Shown piece after piece: positions 27,366 to 37,900 of a stretch of DNA of 64,000 bases. Each line of letters starts with the position of its first letter. The first letter of the stretch is position 1. This DNA is from Rhizobium leguminosarum (GTDB taxonomy: Bacteria > Pseudomonadota > Alphaproteobacteria > Rhizobiales > Rhizobiaceae): assembly GCF_001679785.1 (NCBI RefSeq), contig NZ_CP016286.1, positions 3,900,001-3,964,000 on the forward strand. Reading direction: 5' to 3'. The position numbers and the translations under genes were made by a program. Under the pieces are notes generated by a model. That model was given only the letters and a program-made list of their open reading frames with translations, was not told the DNA's origin and did no database searches.

Positions 27366-29129
27366 GTGACGCTATTCAAGGTCTATGCAAGGGCTCTGCG
27401 CTATCTTGGCGCCTACAAGCTGCGCGTATCCCTGGTCGTTGTCGCAAACATTGTTCTTGCGACGATCACCATCGCGGAGCCGATCCTGTTCGGTCGTATC
27501 ATCGATGCGATTTCGGGCAAGGGTGAGGTCAAGCCCATCCTCTTCATGTGGGCGACTTTCGCCGTCTTCAACACCATTGCTTTCGTTCTGGTGGCCCGCG
27601 AGGCCGACCGGCTGGCCCATGGCCGGCGGGCGACGCTGTTGACGGAAGCCTTCGGCCGCATCATTTCCATGCCGCTTGGCTGGCACCATCAGCGCGGCAC
27701 CTCAAACGCGCTGCACACATTGCTGCGCGCCTGCGAAACGCTGTTCGGCCTCTGGCTGGAATTCATGCGCAACCACCTGTCGACGGTCATCGCGCTTGCC
27801 CTTCTGATACCGACCGCAATGTCGATGGACCTGCGCCTTTCCGCCGTCCTCATGGTGCTCGCCATCGCCTACTGGCTGATCGGCCGCGTCGTGATGAGCC
27901 GCACCAAGGACGGCCAAGCTTCGGTCGAGAACCATTATCATACCGTCTTCTCGCATGTCAGCGACTCGATCAGCAACGTTTCGGTCCTGCATAGCTATAA
28001 CCGCATCGAGGCCGAAACCAGAGCGCTGAAATCCTTTGCCGACCGTCTACTCGAAGCTCAGTATCCGGTGCTCGACTGGTGGGCGATCGCCAGCGCACTG
28101 AACCGCATGGCGTCGACCATCGCGATGATGGTGGTCCTGATTATCGGCACCATGCTCGTGCAGGCCGGCCAGCTGCGCGTCGGCGACGTCATCGCCTTCA
28201 TCGGCTTTGCCAACCTGCTGATCGGCCGTCTCGACCTGATGCGCCAGTTCGCCACGCAGATTTTCGAGGCCCGTTCCAAGCTCGAGGACTTCTATACGCT
28301 TGAAGACTCGGTGCGTGAGCGTGAAGAGCCGGCCGGCAACGGCGAGATCAAGGACGTCAAGGGTGCGATCGAATTCCGCGACGTCTCCTTCGGCTTCGGC
28401 AACAGCTCACAGGGCCTGCATAATGTCTCCTTCTCGGTGAAGGCAGGCCAGACGGTGGCGATCGTCGGCCCGACCGGCGCCGGCAAGACGACACTCGTCA
28501 ACCTGCTGCAGCGTGTCTACGACGCCCAGGCCGGCAAGATCCTCGTTGACGGCACCGATATCACCAAGGTGACCCGCAAGTCGCTGCGTCGCCACATCGC
28601 CACTGTCTTCCAGGATGCGGGCCTGCTGAACCGTTCGATCAGCGACAATATTCGCCTTGGCCGCGAAGGCGCCAGCGAAGAAGAAATGCGCCGTGCGGCC
28701 GAAGCCGCCGCCGCCGCCGACTTCATCGAGACCCGTGAGGATCGCTATGATACGCATGTCGGTGAACGCGGCAACAAGTTCTCCGGCGGCGAGCGCCAGC
28801 GCATCGCGATCGCCCGCGCCATCCTCAAGGACGCGCCGATCCTGGTGCTCGACGAGGCGACCTCGGCGCTCGACGTCGAAACCGAAGCTCGCGTCAAGGC
28901 CGCAATCGACAATCTGCGCCAGAATCGCACCACCTTCATCATCGCCCACCGCCTGTCGACGGTCCGCGAAGCCGATATGGTGCTCTTCCTGGATGACGGC
29001 CGCGTCGTCGAACAGGGCAGCTTCGACGAACTCAGCCACAGCAACGGCCGCTTCGCCGCCCTGCTGCGCGCCAGCGGCATCCTGACGGACGACGAGGTCC
29101 GCAAGGCCCACACCACCGAAGCCGCCTGA
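27366..29129 (+). CDS. ndvA: cyclic beta-1,2-glucan ABC exporter NdvA
   Basis: 587-residue half-transporter that exports cyclic beta-1,2-glucan to the periplasm, needed for osmoadaptation and nodule invasion. The membrane domain with about six helices covers roughly residues 15-300. The ATPase domain has GPTGAGKTTLVNLLQRVY (Walker A), FSGGERQRIAIARAIL (signature), ILVLDEATSALD (Walker B) and the His switch IIAHRLST. GTG start with AGAGG seven bases upstream. Its partner synthase ndvB lies 2.8 kb downstream in opposite orientation, and opgC sits between them. Confidence 0.95.
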   Translation: MTLFKVYARALRYLGAYKLRVSLVVVANIVLATITIAEPILFGRIIDAISGKGEVKPILFMWATFAVFNTIAFVLVAREADRLAHGRRATLLTEAFGRIISMPLGWHHQRGTSNALHTLLRACETLFGLWLEFMRNHLSTVIALALLIPTAMSMDLRLSAVLMVLAIAYWLIGRVVMSRTKDGQASVENHYHTVFSHVSDSISNVSVLHSYNRIEAETRALKSFADRLLEAQYPVLDWWAIASALNRMASTIAMMVVLIIGTMLVQAGQLRVGDVIAFIGFANLLIGRLDLMRQFATQIFEARSKLEDFYTLEDSVREREEPAGNGEIKDVKGAIEFRDVSFGFGNSSQGLHNVSFSVKAGQTVAIVGPTGAGKTTLVNLLQRVYDAQAGKILVDGTDITKVTRKSLRRHIATVFQDAGLLNRSISDNIRLGREGASEEEMRRAAEAAAAADFIETREDRYDTHVGERGNKFSGGERQRIAIARAILKDAPILVLDEATSALDVETEARVKAAIDNLRQNRTTFIIAHRLSTVREADMVLFLDDGRVVEQGSFDELSHSNGRFAALLRASGILTDDEVRKAHTTEAA

Positions 29130-29149
29130 TTGGTTCGGGTTTCAAGATA

Positions 29150-29183
29150 AAGGCCGGAAGGGTGACGCCCTTCCGGCCTTTTT
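29150..29183 (+). terminator. terminator of ndvA
   Basis: Perfect 13-bp stem AAGGCCGGAAGGG / CCCTTCCGGCCTT around TGACG, followed by a T-run, 20 bp after the ndvA stop. Confidence 0.92.
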
Positions 29184-29304
29184 GTTTGCTCTCGGACTGA
29201 GGACCAATCGACATACACGATTCCCAAATCGGTGGATCGCTGATCCATAGGGTACCGTATGCAGCACGGAGGCCTTTGATGGGAGTTGAACGAGGCGCAA
29301 ATGG

Positions 29305-29865
29305 TTGAGGATTTCGCCTCTGTTGCCAGACAAAGCCAGCCATCCGGGTCGAACGGGGGTAGGGGTAGACAACCGGTCCTTTGTGATCGGATGTTTGTGG
29401 ATCCTGCGCTCGGGCGCACCCTCGCAGGGCCTGCCGGGAGCGCTATGGCAAGTGGAAGGCGGTCCACCGCCGGTTCAGTCGCTGGTGCCATGCCGGAGTA
29501 TGGGAGCGGGCCTTTGATGCCCTCACTGCTGACTGGACAATCGGAACTTAAATGATCGACAGCACCATCATGCGCACCCATCAACAGGCGGCGAGCGGAA
29601 ATGGGGGCAAAGGATCAGGTGCTGGGGCGTTCCAGAGATAGGCTGACGACAAGGTCCATATGCTGGCCGATGCGCTCCCCCTGCGCTTTATCGTGGCGGC
29701 CGGCCAGGTCGGCGACATCACGCAAGGTCCGCTTTTCTCAACAACCCGGCAGGTCATGCCATCTGGGCCATAAAGCGTATGACAGCAATTCCTTGCGCGC
29801 AACGATCGCGAAGATGGAGGCCGAGGTGGTCATACCCTCAAACCGTTGGCGAAAAACCGAGCGAC
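29305..29865 (+). pseudogene. decayed IS5-family transposase
   Basis: Translation pieces in several frames align in order with an IS5/IS427-group transposase: LLPDKASHPGRTG and LWILRSGAPSQGLPGAL; then YGKWKAVHRRFSRWCHAGVW; MIDSTIMRTHQQAASGN; MLADALPLRFIVAAGQVGDI; and AYDSNSLRATIAKMEAEVVI. At least three frameshifts and a stop interrupt it, and the C-terminal third with the last catalytic residue is missing. No intact terminal repeats were found. It is an old insertion in the ndvA - opgC gap. Confidence 0.8.
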
Positions 29866-30230
29866 GCTGTCGCACCTGCCGGGAATCTCTCCGCCAAACC
29901 ATGCCCGACCTCGCGAGAAATCATCACGGAAGTGTCAGGCATGTCTCCGAACATCGGTCAGCTATGTCTCCGGACTTTACACAAGGAGGGAGATGGGATG
30001 CCGCGCGGGCTTCCCACCGCGATAGCATTTGGCTGGGTCAAGCCTTCCAGGCGTTTGGTGCTTTGCGTCAGAGCAAACCTCCTCCCGATCACCCTCCTTG
30101 TGGGGACATGCCGCGCGGAGCAAAGGAGGATCGCCGTACGATACGGTGTCTCCACACCTGTCCACATGATTGATCACCGCGCTGATCCCCGCTATCGTTT
30201 CCCATCACGGAGTACCTCGGGAGCGAACCC
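29866..30230. other. gene-free stretch after the IS5 remnant
   Basis: About 365 bp without a credible gene. It contains two copies of ATGTCTCCG near 29941-29970, a motif seen at the ends of some insertion sequences, so it may be further mobile-element debris. The VOC gene promoter presumably lies at its right end. Confidence 0.4.
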
Positions 30231-30584
30231 ATGAAGGTCCTGCGCATCGTCGCCAATATCCAGGCAGCGGATGTCACCCTGGCCCGGCGCTTCTATCAGG
30301 ATATCCTCGGTCTTGACGTCATCATGGATCACGGGTGGATCACGACGTTCGGCGCCGCGCGCTCGATGAACGTTCAGCTCAGCATCGCCAGTGAAGGCGG
30401 TTCCGGAACGGAGGTGCCGGACCTCTCGATCGAGGTTGATGACCTCGATGCCGCTTTCGAGGCAATGTCGGCCTCAGGCTTCCCGATCGAGTACGGCCCG
30501 GCCGACGAGCCTTGGGGCGTCAGACGCTTTTATGTCCGAGATCCCTTCGGCAAGTTGGTGAACATCCTCATACATAAAAATTGA
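30231..30584 (+). CDS. VOC (glyoxalase/bleomycin-resistance) family protein
   Basis: 117-residue single-domain VOC protein: IQAADVTLARRFYQDILGLD, IEVDDLDAAFEAM and the C-terminal RRFYVRDPFGKLVNI. Such proteins are metal-dependent lyases, dioxygenases or antibiotic-binding proteins; the substrate cannot be told. Flanked by IS debris on one side and opgC convergent on the other. A hairpin follows directly after the stop. Confidence 0.85.
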   Translation: MKVLRIVANIQAADVTLARRFYQDILGLDVIMDHGWITTFGAARSMNVQLSIASEGGSGTEVPDLSIEVDDLDAAFEAMSASGFPIEYGPADEPWGVRRFYVRDPFGKLVNILIHKN

Positions 30585-30612
30585 GCCGGCGGCCATCGGC
30601 CACCGGCTCCTT
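30580..30612. terminator. hairpin between the VOC gene and opgC
   Basis: GAGCCGG / CCGGCTC stem with an inner GGCC pairing. On the minus strand it is followed by AATTTTTAT, so it probably ends the opgC transcript. Confidence 0.65.
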
Positions 30613-30633
30613 CATGTCGGGCAAATCCCAGCC

Positions 30634-31872
30634 CTATTTCCGATCGTTCCGGCGATAGGCATTTGCCGTCCCGCCAATGCGGACGCGAACGGGGATGGTG
30701 GCGGTATCGGCGACAAGTTTCCCCTTGACCTTGCCCTGCTGGCGCTTGCGCTCAAGATAATAGGCATAGGCGAATTGTATCGCGATCCCTGCAATCACAA
30801 AGAGCGGACCGACCAGTTGATCCTTGTTGGTGATGTAGAGCACCACCTGGCCGATCATGGCGAGGATCGTGCCGGCGACGAAGATGTTCAGCGAATGACG
30901 GCCGAGGATCGTGAGCGGATGGTCGGCAGGACGGCGCAGGATCCGTGACAGCGCCGGGATGCTGATGACGAGATAGGTCAGCGCCAGCACATGCAGCAAC
31001 CGCGGCAGCGACAGGAAGGTCTTGTCGAAACCGGTGATAACCGTCGGCAGCCCGAGTGCCGCCAGCGAATTGCCCCAGATCCAGAGATGTCCGGTCACCC
31101 AGATGAAGGACAGCATGACGTAGCCGCCAGCGGCCGCAAGCAACAGCGGATGCCGCGGGATCGTGCCGCCGCGCTTGATATGCAGCATCGAGACGATGCC
31201 GATCGAAAACAGGAACTGCCAGGAGAGCGGATTGAGGAACCAGTAACTCTCGATCAGCATGTTGTGCGGCGCCACTTCATAGATGCCCGCAAGCAGCCAG
31301 ACCGTGGCCGAGACGCCAAGCGCCAGCCACGGGCTGCGCGCATTCAACAGCAGGATGATCGGCACCATCAGCATCAGCGCGCCATACATCGGCAGGATAT
31401 TGTTGTAGCCGATCTGGTGGCCGAGCAGGAGCAGCGCCGGAATGCCTTCCTTCAGGTTCATCAGAACCGCCAGGATATTGATTTCAACCAGCAATCCCGG
31501 CCGATGGAACAGCCAGGCACCGCAGATGAAGAGCGCCAGCGTCATGAAGGTAGTGATCATATGGGCCAGATAGAGCGTGAAGGCGCGCTTTACCGCCTTG
31601 ATCGCCACCGTGAGCCGGTTGCCCGGCTGGAAGCGGGACCCGTATGCAAGGCCGACGGCAATGCCCGAGATCAGCACGAAGGCTTCGGCGGCATCGGAGA
31701 AACCGAAATTCTTCGTCGTTACATATTCGAAGATCTGTCCGGGAACATGATTGATGAAGATCATGATCAGGGCCACGCCGCGCAAGACGTCGAGCCTCGT
31801 GTCACGCAATGGCGCAGCTGCGGATAGGGAACTGCGCCCCGTGACGATGGCTTCGGTCGGCGTGCTTGCCAT
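30634..31872 (-). CDS. opgC: OpgC-family glucan acyltransferase (membrane)
   Basis: 412-residue integral membrane protein with about ten helices. It matches the OpgC family (TRLDVLRGVALIMIFINHVP at the N-terminus, FVLISGIAVGLAYG, ILGRHSLNIFVAGTIL). OpgC proteins add succinyl groups to osmoregulated periplasmic glucans. Placed directly downstream of ndvB on the same strand, it most likely succinylates cyclic beta-1,2-glucan; this is inferred from family and position. The basic C-terminus is cytoplasmic-like. Confidence 0.85.
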   Translation of the reverse strand: MASTPTEAIVTGRSSLSAAAPLRDTRLDVLRGVALIMIFINHVPGQIFEYVTTKNFGFSDAAEAFVLISGIAVGLAYGSRFQPGNRLTVAIKAVKRAFTLYLAHMITTFMTLALFICGAWLFHRPGLLVEINILAVLMNLKEGIPALLLLGHQIGYNNILPMYGALMLMVPIILLLNARSPWLALGVSATVWLLAGIYEVAPHNMLIESYWFLNPLSWQFLFSIGIVSMLHIKRGGTIPRHPLLLAAAGGYVMLSFIWVTGHLWIWGNSLAALGLPTVITGFDKTFLSLPRLLHVLALTYLVISIPALSRILRRPADHPLTILGRHSLNIFVAGTILAMIGQVVLYITNKDQLVGPLFVIAGIAIQFAYAYYLERKRQQGKVKGKLVADTATIPVRVRIGGTANAYRRNDRK

Positions 31873-31906
31873 GAGTCTCTCCTTATTATCCGATTTGCAA
31901 ACGCGA

Positions 31907-31938
31907 CGACGGCCAAAAGGGTTCCCTTTTGGCCGTCG
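31907..31938 (-). terminator. perfect hairpin between ndvB and opgC
   Basis: 15-bp arms CGACGGCCAAAAGGG / CCCTTTTGGCCGTCG with a 2-base loop, 34 bp after the ndvB stop and 35 bp before opgC. There is no clear T-run, so it may be an mRNA-stabilising or attenuating hairpin within an ndvB-opgC transcript rather than a full terminator. Confidence 0.6.
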
Positions 31939-31971
31939 CGAATCGCCGTGTTTTCAGCGTGGGGAACGCTG

Positions 31972-34900
31972 TTATCCGAGCGGATATCCCTCTTCGGGAT
32001 CGGTGACTTCGCAGCCGTTGATTGACAGAGTGTAGCCGCTGTCATTGGACGCTTTTGAGACCGAAATGCGGTATTTGCCGCCGCCTTGCTCCACCTCTGC
32101 CGCAAAACCGTCCCATTCCGACGGGAGCGACGGGCGCACATAGAGCCGGCCGTCCCTCAGCCGGATGCCGAGGATGCCCTCGACGGCGGCGCGGTAGAGC
32201 CAGCCGGCAGACCCGGTATACCAGGTCCAGCCGCCGCGCGACGTATAGGGCTCATGTCCGTAGACGTCGGCCGCCACGACATAGGGTTCGACGCGGTATT
32301 GCTCCGCTGAAGCCTTGTCGAGCGCATGGGTGACCGGGTTGAGGATCTGGAAGCAGCGGAAGGCATCGTCGCCCCGCTTCAGCTCCGCCAGCGCCATCAC
32401 CACCCAGGTCGCGGCATGGGTATATTGCCCGCCGTTTTCGCGCACACCCGGCGGATAGGCCTTGATATAGCCGGGATCCTTGGCGGAATTGGCGAAAGGC
32501 GGCGTGAACAGCCGGATGATGCGGGCATCCTCGTCAACCAGCTGATCGAGCACGGCATCCATCGCCGTGACGGCGCGGGCCGGATCGCCCTCGCCGGACA
32601 GAACGCTCCAGGACTGCGCGATCGAATCGATCTGGCATTCGGGCTTTCGAGGGAGCCGAGCAGTGTACCGTCGTCGAACGTGCCGCGGCGATAGTAGCCG
32701 CCATCCCAGGCCGCAGTTTCGAGCGCCTTCTTCAGCTCGGCGAGGTGCGCCGCCCAGCGCTCTGCACGGACCGTGTCGCCGCGCTCTTCGGCATAGGGAA
32801 TGAAGGAGCGCAATGCGCCCGCCAGGAACCAGCCGAGCCAGACGCTGGTGCCGCGCCCGCCGATGCCGACGCGGTTCATGCCGTCGTTCCAGTCGCCGCC
32901 AAGGAACAGCGGCAGGCCGTTTGTCCCCTTGCGGGCGATGGCGAGATCGAGCGCCAGCGCCGCGTGTTCGTAGACGCTCGCCTTATCCTCGGAAATCTCC
33001 GGCTTGTAGAACGAGTCGTGCTGGCCTTCGAGCAGGGCCGGCCCTTCCAGGAAGGCGATCTCCTCGTCGAGCACGTTTTTGTCGCCGGTGACGCTGCAAT
33101 AGTGATGGATCGCGTAAGCGAGCCAGACGACGTCGTCGGAGATCAGCGTGCGCACGCCGGCACCCGTTCCCGGTAGCCACCAATGCTGTACATCGCCTTC
33201 GCGGAATTGCCGCGAAGCGGCATTCAGGATCTGCCGGCGGGCAAGCGAGGGTTCGTGCAGCACGAAGGCCAGGGTGTCCTGCAACTGGTCGCGGAAACCG
33301 AAGGCGCCGCTTGCCTGGTAGAAGGCGGTGCGAGCCATGATGCGGCAGCCGAGGCTCTGATACGGCAGCCAGGTGTTGACGAGATTGTTCATTCCGCGAT
33401 CCGGCGTCGATATCTGCAGCCTGCCGGTGAAGTCCCGCCAGAAGGCGCGGTTTGCCTCGACGGCATCGTCGAACGAAGCCTTGCGGATATCGGCGATGAC
33501 GGCGCGCGCTTCTTCTTCTGTCGGCGTATCGCCGAGGAAGAAGGTGAAGTCGCGCTCCTCGCCGGCGCCGAGCTCGATGTCGATCGCAAGAGCCGCGGCC
33601 GGATCACCGTCGAGATCGGTCGTACCGGAAAGGGCAGCGGCGGAGGTGACGGCCTGCGGCGCCTGGATCGTTCCCGCCTTGCCGATGAATTCGCGCCGGC
33701 TTGCCGAGAAGCTCGAAAGCGTCTCGCTCGCCGCGAAGTAGGCGGTGCGGTTGGAAAAATCGATGCTGTAGGGATTGGTGGCAAACAGCGCCCCCGTCTC
33801 CTCGTCATGGCTCGACAGGATGAAAGGCACCGTACGTGCCGGATTGCTGCCGAGGACCCATTCGACATAACCGTAGAGACGCAGCTTGCGGCTGGCCGAA
33901 CCGGTGTTGCGCAGGCGCAGGCGCTGCAGTTTCACAGGCTTTTCGCGGTCGATCGTCTGCGTCAACTCGAGCGCGATATCGTGCTGAACGCTGGAGAAGA
34001 CGGAATAGCCGAGCCCGTGGCGGGCTTCGAAACGGATGTCCGGGCGGCGGGAAAGCGCTGCGAACGGCGTCATGACGGCACCGCTGTCCAGATCGGTGAG
34101 ATAGAACGCCTCGCCCGAACGGTTGACCACGGCATCGTTCGACCAAGAGGTCAGCTGATAGTCGCGCGAATTGGCGCTCCAGGTGAAGCCTGAGCCCTCG
34201 GCCGACACATGGAAGCCGAACTTGTCATTGGAGATGACATTGATCCAGGGCTGCGGCGTCGCGTGGCCTCCGGGCAGCCGAACGACATACTCGCGCCCGT
34301 CGCGGGCAAAGCCGCCGATGCCGTTCCAGAAGTCGAGATCGCCTTCCTCCTCGATGACGACGGCTGGCACGACAGCTGGCGGCACCGGCGCGATACGCTT
34401 GACGGGGGCTTTGTTGCGCTCGGCCCGTTCCATCTCCTGCAACTCCTCCTTGGAGGGTGCAAACAGCGCCACGGCGCGGTTGATCTGGTCGACCACCTTG
34501 CCGTTCTTGGTATGCAGCGTGACGCGGGAAGCCGCGATCAGCGCATGGTAGGTGCTTTCCTCCATCAAGTCCTTGCGAACCGCAAAGATATGCTGGCGCA
34601 ATCCGTCGGCCTGGCCCATGCGGCGCACGTTTTCGCACATGGCGTCGAGCGCATGCTGCATGTCCTGCGCATAGGAAGAGGCGCGTTCGTTCATGATGAC
34701 GAGATCGGCGGTGACGCCGCGCGAGCGCAGATATTCCTGCGCCAGCAGCGCCTCACGGGCGATGTCGAGATCCATGTCGTCGTTGATGCGTAGCGTGAAG
34801 ATCGGGAAGTCGCCGGAGATCGCCAGCGGCCAGAGCGCCGATTGCGACTGCAGGCCGGCCTCGACGGTCGCCTCGTCCTTGCGCAGTTGCATGTCGGGAT

Positions 34901-37900
34901 AGACGAGATAGCGTCCGAGATGCTGGAAGGCCGCCGCCTGCTGCGAGGTGACGCCGACATGGCGCATCTGCACCTGCGTGCGTGTCCAGGCCTGGACGAG
35001 CTCGTGGGTGAAGGCGTCGGGATGACGGTAGCGATTGACCGCCTTGTCGACTTCCTCGCGGCTTGGCGCGGCGATCGTCCAGAAGATCACGCTGACTTTC
35101 TTGCCGGCCGGTACGCGGACGGTGCGACGCAGCGACATGACGGCATCGAGCATGAAGCCGTCGCTGCCGGAAAGCGTAGCACCCGGATCGAAGGCGGCCG
35201 CATCGGCAAGACTGCGGCCACGGCCGATGAACTTGCGCCGGTCCGTCTCGAATTCGGTATGGCGGGTGTCGCCGGCATTGTCGACGATCAGATGTGCGAT
35301 GCTGATGTTAGGCTCGTTCGGATCGCGCTTGTTGCGTTCGGCGCGGATGACGTCGCCGCGCTTGCCGATCTCTGTCTTGACGAACATGCGGGCGAATGCC
35401 GGATGCGCATTGTCGGTATCGTCGGAGGTTATCACCGGTTCGAGATAGGAGGTGACCTCGATGAAACGGTCTTCCGCGCCCATGTTGAGCAGGGTGACGC
35501 GGCGGGCCTCGGCATCATGCTCGGTCGCGATGATGCACTCCACCTCGCTTGTGAGGTCACCGACCGTCTTGGTGAACTGCGCCTTCTCGTCGGCGAATTC
35601 GACCGTGATCTTTTCGCCTTCGACGCCCTTCGGCTCTGATGTCGTCGACCACCATTCGTTGGTGGCGGTATCGCGCAGGAAGATGAAGCTGCCCCAGCGG
35701 TCTTCGGTCGGATCGGCTTTCCATCGCGAAACGGCAAGGCCGTTCCAGCGGGAATAACCGGCGCCTGTCGCCGTCAGCATCAGCGAATAATGGCCGTTCG
35801 ACAGGAACACGAGTTCGCGGTCGCGCGAAGCCGGATCGCTGATCTTCCGGAGCTCCGGCCGCAGGAGATCGTCCTGAATGCTGGCAGGCGTGTCGGATTC
35901 ATGCTTGCCGCTCATGACGGGAATGTCGCGCGGCGCCTTTTCCTGCAGCAGCAGCTCCGCTGCCTCGATGACGGGATCGGCGTGGAAGAGTTCGCGCAGA
36001 TGACCGTTGAAGGCGACATTGGCGACCGCCGCGATCGACATGCCGTGATGGTGGGCATAATAATTGTAGACCACCGCGCATTTCTTGCCTTCCGGCACGC
36101 GTGTCGGCGTGAAGTCGACGGCGTCGTGGAAGCCGAACTTACCGAGCGCACCGACCTTGCGCAGCCTCTGCAGGTTTTCAAGCGCCCCCGGCGGGTCGTA
36201 CTGCGCGGCGAGCAGCGAGGCGTAAGGCGCGATGACGGCATTGTGGCCGAGACCGCGCTTCAGGCCGAGCGTCGGCACGCCGAAATTCGTGTACTGATAA
36301 TTGAGGTTATGATCGCGGGCATTGAAGGCCGCTTCCGAAATGCCCCAGGGAATACCGAGCTTGCGGGCGTAATTCATCTGTTCGACGACGACCAGATTGT
36401 TGGTCTGGTTGAGAATACCCCCACCGCGCTCCTGCATGACGAGCGGCGGCATCAGATATTCGAACATCGAGCCGGACCAGGAAACCAGCGCACCGCGCGA
36501 CCCCACAGGCACGACCTGGCGGCCAAGGCGGTACCAGTGTTCCGTCGGCAGGTCGCCCTTGGCGATGCCGAAGAGGCTGGTCAGGCGGCATTCCGAGGCG
36601 AGAAGGTCATAGCAGGCCTGGTCGAGTTCACCGCTTTCGACGCGATAGCCGATCGACAGCAGACGCCGCTCCGGCCGGAACAGGAAGCCGAAATCCATCG
36701 AGAAGGCGAGATCGCGCGCCTTGTCGCGCAGCGCCACCAGGCGCGGCCTCAGCGCATCGACCTTGGAAAGATCGAAGGTGCTGTCGGAAATATGCGCCTC
36801 GCAGACCTTCACCAGCGATGCCGCCCACAACGTGACCTCTTCGCTCTGCTTCGACTTGACCTCGTGGTCAAGGTTAGCGGCGAGCTTCTCGATGTCGCGC
36901 GCGAGAACGGCGAGGTTGATGATGCGGATCGAGGCGAACTCATGCTCACGCTTGACGGCGGCAAGCGCGTTCTGGAAGCCGACGATACGCTCCTCCAGGC
37001 GCCGGCGCAGCGGGCGCACGGTCTTGCGGTCATCGGGCAGGTCCGCCAGCACTTCGCCGAGAATGCCGGCGGTGTCGCCGACGCCGTCGAGATTGCCCTG
37101 CATATGGGCGGACGGCGCCTCGGCCCAGTTGCGGCAGGCCGACGAAATGGCGATCAGATGGCCGGCGAGATTGCCGCTGTCGACGGCCGAGACGTAACGG
37201 GGCCCAAGCGTCTGCAGCGTATCGGTGTGATACCAGTTGAAGAGATGGCCGCGGAATTTCTCCATTCTATCGATCGTCGCGATCGTCTGCTCCAGCCGCT
37301 CGAGGGTCTCCTCGAAGGAGAACCAGCCGAAATGCCGTCCGGAAACGACGGACAGCAGATAGACGCCGATATTGGTCGGCGAGGTGCGCGCGGCGACGAT
37401 CACATGCGGCGTTTCCTGGACATTGTCCGGCGGCAGATAGTTCTGCTCGGCCGTCGTGAAGGTCTCGAAATAACGCCAGGTGCGCCGGGCGATCTTGCGC
37501 AGTTCACTCGACACGGAATCGGCGACCTCGAGCCGGTCCTCGGTCTCCGCCGACTGGCTGACATACCAGGCGATAACAGGCGACAGGATCCACAGCAGCG
37601 CGAAGGGAATGCCGACGAGGAAGGCGTTGTCGCCGGGAAGGGCTGCGAAACCGAGCGCCAGCAGCGCCAGCACCGGTGCATGCCACATCGCCGTGTAATA
37701 GGAGATCAGCGTGCCCTGGCCGCCGGCCTGAACGCTGGCGGCGGTCCGCCACTGCAGCATCAGCTTGCGGCTGACGAACAGGCGGTAGAGCGAACGGCCG
37801 ATCGCATCCGCCATCATGCAGGCCGAATCGGCGATGAAGACGATGCGCAGCGCAACCTGCGCATTGGCGGCCGTGATATCGGACCAGACCGTATAGAGAT

